From assembly GCA_008933995.1 (NCBI GenBank), contig WARS01000010.1, positions 9,961,001 through 10,025,000 on the forward strand: a stretch of 64,000 nucleotides of DNA, in the 5' to 3' direction. Numbering within the stretch: the stretch's first letter is position 1; the number at the start of each line of letters is the position of its first letter. The DNA comes from Datnioides undecimradiatus (taxonomy: Eukaryota > Chordata > Actinopteri > Lobotiformes > Datnioididae). Positions 51,129 to 64,000 of this stretch are shown here, in pieces. A model generated the notes under the pieces. The model saw only the letters and a program-made list of their open reading frames with translations, was not told where the DNA came from and ran no database searches. Position numbers and translations under genes: made by a program.

Positions 51129-52411
51129 TTTATTCAAATTGCTCACAGACTAATAAGTGATGAGATGCAACAGCTACAGTGTTTTTCTAACATGGGTGCA
51201 GCATTTGTTATGTAACTGTCTCCAGGGCTGCATGGTCACCTCCCTCCTTCCTCCCACACCCCCCCTACCCATCTATGCCCCTTCACAAGAGTCTTGTCGC
51301 AGGGCTGCCTCTGCTGTCTCCGCTGAGGCTGTGATATTTGCACCGCACATTTTTTATGATCAGTCACAGATGAAAGAGAATGCTGCATCGTGGAAGCATA
51401 TGGAGTCATTTTCTCTGATGCTCCAGCAGCACCACCACCACCACCTCCCACCTCCCACTGCCTGTTAAAGCTGCATGCACGCCTGCCCAGTGACTCTGGG
51501 AGTGGAGGAGGCATGGCTATGATTAATATCGCTTTGCTCAACTCTCCCAGCAAGGTCATCAGCAGCCATCTGTAGGCTGTGGAAAAACCCTAATATACAT
51601 TTAGATTTGAACATCCCGTCGTTTCTCTACGCTTACACGATTCGGCTCAATGCGCTGGCAAAGTGGCTGGCACGTACACTGGCTGCTCTTTTAAAGTTGT
51701 ACACTACATTGCACCATATCATACCTGCAGTGTTCTCTTTGATGAATTCACAGGTGTCTGTTTGAATACAAAAGTACCACGAGTCTGGGTTTCAGAGTTT
51801 CATGTGTAGCGTCCAAAATAGCATCTTCTCTGGCGAACTGTAAATGCATGTGAAGCTGCTTCATCGTCTCCACCTGGATGACAGTTTCTTCTCCTCTCAT
51901 CTAGAGGGCAGTGGAGACCCATGTAAAGATCAGCGTCTCCACTGGGATCACAATGCATCACGCAGAATGCTCACATACTATATCTTGCCTTCTGAGACCC
52001 AAGTTACACAGCTGAGCCAACCGTCAGCATATATGGGTGATTTTCCTTGCACATGGCTTGCAAAATATTACACTGTCTGTAATTATCTTTCGTGGATTTT
52101 AATAATCTGAGGGCATTAAACTTTGCAGGTATCCCACAGACAACTAACCTTGTGTGAGAAGCGGTTCATGTGGCGGATGCTGTTTGAATGTGCGTGCGTG
52201 CAGAGCATGCAGGGAAGGGAAGAGCTGGAGACCGGCAGTCCGGGGTTGCATATTGAGATCAAAGGGGAGTAAGTCATACATCAACATCCATTTCCCCCTC
52301 CTGCCAAACAGGTTGGACCGACTGCTGACAACAGTTCAGATGAAGGATGTTGTTTCATTGTGCTTCACAACAGGGATCCTGATTGAAAAGTAGATCTTTC
52401 AGTGGCTGCGA
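51129..52411 (-). other. itgb1: Integrin 3' UTR, inferred
   Basis: Runs from the stop to a minus-strand AATAAA at 51134-51129, about 1.28 kb. It includes a CAC-rich patch at 51429-51450. The end is a guess based on the hexamer alone. Confidence 0.35.
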
Positions 52412-62722
<10,311 letters not shown>

Positions 62723-62916
62723 CTGGAAAAAAAAAGGAGGAAAGCAATTTACAGGCTAAAAATGTGGACCATTCTTTCCTCTCAAATCATTAAGGTGGAG
62801 TGGAGTTGTAATTGCTGTTTAAGGAAAATAATCTCTACACCGAGCAGCTCACAAAAGACCCCAGGATTTGATCTACTAGGTGTTTAGTTTATATAATAGA
62901 AATAAGATGCACTTAC

Positions 62917-63055
62917 CTTGAATGATTCAACTGTGCGGAGACACACGTGAAGGGAAAAGGGAGTATCTATCCTCTGGGGGAGGACACAGGTGGTTCCTCC
63001 ATACATCCTGTACAGCACATGAGCTGATGGACTCCTCCACCACCACCACCACCAA
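62917..63055 (-). other. itgb1: Integrin beta-1-like non-coding exon 1
   Basis: A strong donor, TTCAAG then GTAAGT, at 62917 lies just upstream of the ATG exon. A minus-strand TATAAG about 30 nt before 63,055 suggests the start site. The 5' boundary is inferred; the 3' boundary is clear. Confidence 0.55.
63034..63055. repeat. (CCA)n run in the integrin first exon
   Basis: Seven CCA/CAC units (TGG on the transcript strand) at the inferred 5' end of the integrin transcript. Confidence 0.85.
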
Positions 63056-63079
63056 TCCCCACCCTCTGTTATCCTCTTT

Positions 63080-63090
63080 CTTATAGCAGC
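63080..63090 (-). promoter_or_regulatory. itgb1: TATA-like box of the integrin gene
   Basis: The minus strand reads GCTATAAGAAAGAGGATAAC. TATAAG is followed by a GATA core at the expected spacing before the candidate first exon. Candidate only. Confidence 0.35.
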
Positions 63091-63099
63091 CACAAGTGG

Positions 63100-64000
63100 A
63101 TCTGCCAGCTTATGTTTCAGGGTCCTGAGCAGCAAATGATCTCCTCAAGTAAGGCCAGAGATAAAGAGAATAAGTCCTTGGTTTTCTGCTGAGAAAAGCT
63201 GAAGAAAAGAAAAAGACACTTTCTGTCATACTTGTCCTCTTACAGCGCAAGGTTGGTGTTAGAGAGCAAACGCTATCTCCTACAATTTTTGCTACGCTCT
63301 GCTTTCTCAATTGTTTGGACTTGCTGACCAATGTAGGAGACTAAAGCCCATATGGAAAGATACTGGCCCAGCTGTACACAAGCCAAATGAGTTTTCAGGG
63401 TGTTTGTTTTTTGTTTTTTTTTTCACTAAAAATCCTCCTTACCTACGCAAAAGGCATGGGAGTTTTCTTTTTCTAGCAAGAGCCTTTAAACCTCTGTGGT
63501 CAGATCTGCTGTCCTGCAGCACAAGGTACAGGAGTCAAACAAATAATATGAAAGCTGATCCGCAGCTAATGGCCAATTTATTTGCATCCATCTGGTCGGA
63601 CTGCAGATTTTTCCCACAGAGGAGTCGGGGCTGCGTGGAAAAAAACACTGCCCAGTGATCACACAGAATCACTGGCTAAAATAATAGAAGGATTATCTGC
63701 AGTACTCTAGTAAAGACTGGAAGTAAATATGTGGTGTGTTTCTTTGAGATCAAGCAGCTTTCACTGCCCACTCTAAACAAACTGTAACTGCAGAAGACAA
63801 TGGAATTAGTCAGTGTGCAGAAATGAGATGGACAATACATGAAAGCGACAGTCGGTTTGTTATTCCCATTTGAAAGATAATGGCTCTGAGAATGGAACGA
63901 TAATAGTTGGGGGAAGAAAAAAAAGACCACTTTCCATTATTGCTGACTTCTGTTTGGCTTAATTCAATTCAAATTTCTTTATCAGGCTGAGTGGATTTCG
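63100..64000. other. Upstream flank of the integrin gene
   Basis: No gene was recognised. The segment includes a T-rich run near 63,405-63,422 and ordinary AT-rich sequence. Confidence 0.5.

Overview
The window is vertebrate nuclear DNA, almost certainly from a ray-finned (teleost) fish. Coding sequence is split into short exons with GT-AG splice sites. Dinucleotide microsatellites and homopolymer runs are common, and there are repeat families that I recognise as typical of fish genomes. There are no operons or ribosome-binding sites. I reconstructed two protein-coding genes exon by exon, both on the minus strand, and every splice phase closes.

Layout from left to right. (1) Positions 1 to about 23,230 are a gene desert. 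I found no convincing exon there. It holds microsatellites, a long purine-rich tract near 5.2-5.8 kb, a CTCF-like motif, a decayed LINE reverse-transcriptase fragment at 9.15-9.97 kb, and several non-repetitive stretches with homeodomain-type cores that read like conserved non-coding elements (about 11.1, 17.4 and 19.3 kb). (2) Positions 23,254-47,400 hold epc1 (Enhancer of polycomb homolog 1), a scaffold subunit of the NuA4/TIP60 histone acetyltransferase. It has 14 coding exons and encodes 844 residues; its promoter is CpG-rich and carries repeated YY1-type ATGGCGG motifs. (3) Positions 47,640-51,000 are a spacer with a second CpG/CCAAT-type promoter region and a strong minus-strand splice donor, suggesting a short unassigned (possibly non-coding) transcript. 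(4) Positions 51,130-63,060 hold a complete integrin beta gene of the beta-1 type. It has one non-coding exon and 15 coding exons and encodes 798 residues, with all expected domains, metal-binding motifs and both tail NPxY motifs. (5) Positions 63,100-64,000 are upstream flank.

The order and shared orientation of EPC1 and a beta-1-type integrin match my memory of human 10p11.22, so this looks like retained ancient synteny. The two proteins act in unrelated pathways, one in chromatin acetylation in the nucleus and one in cell-matrix adhesion at the plasma membrane. The integrin differs from mammalian beta-1 at many positions, including a longer specificity-determining loop, so it may be a diverged teleost beta-1 paralogue. 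I did not find evidence of a wholly new system. The best leads are the diverged integrin, the unassigned transcript at 49.7-50.6 kb and the candidate conserved elements in the left desert.
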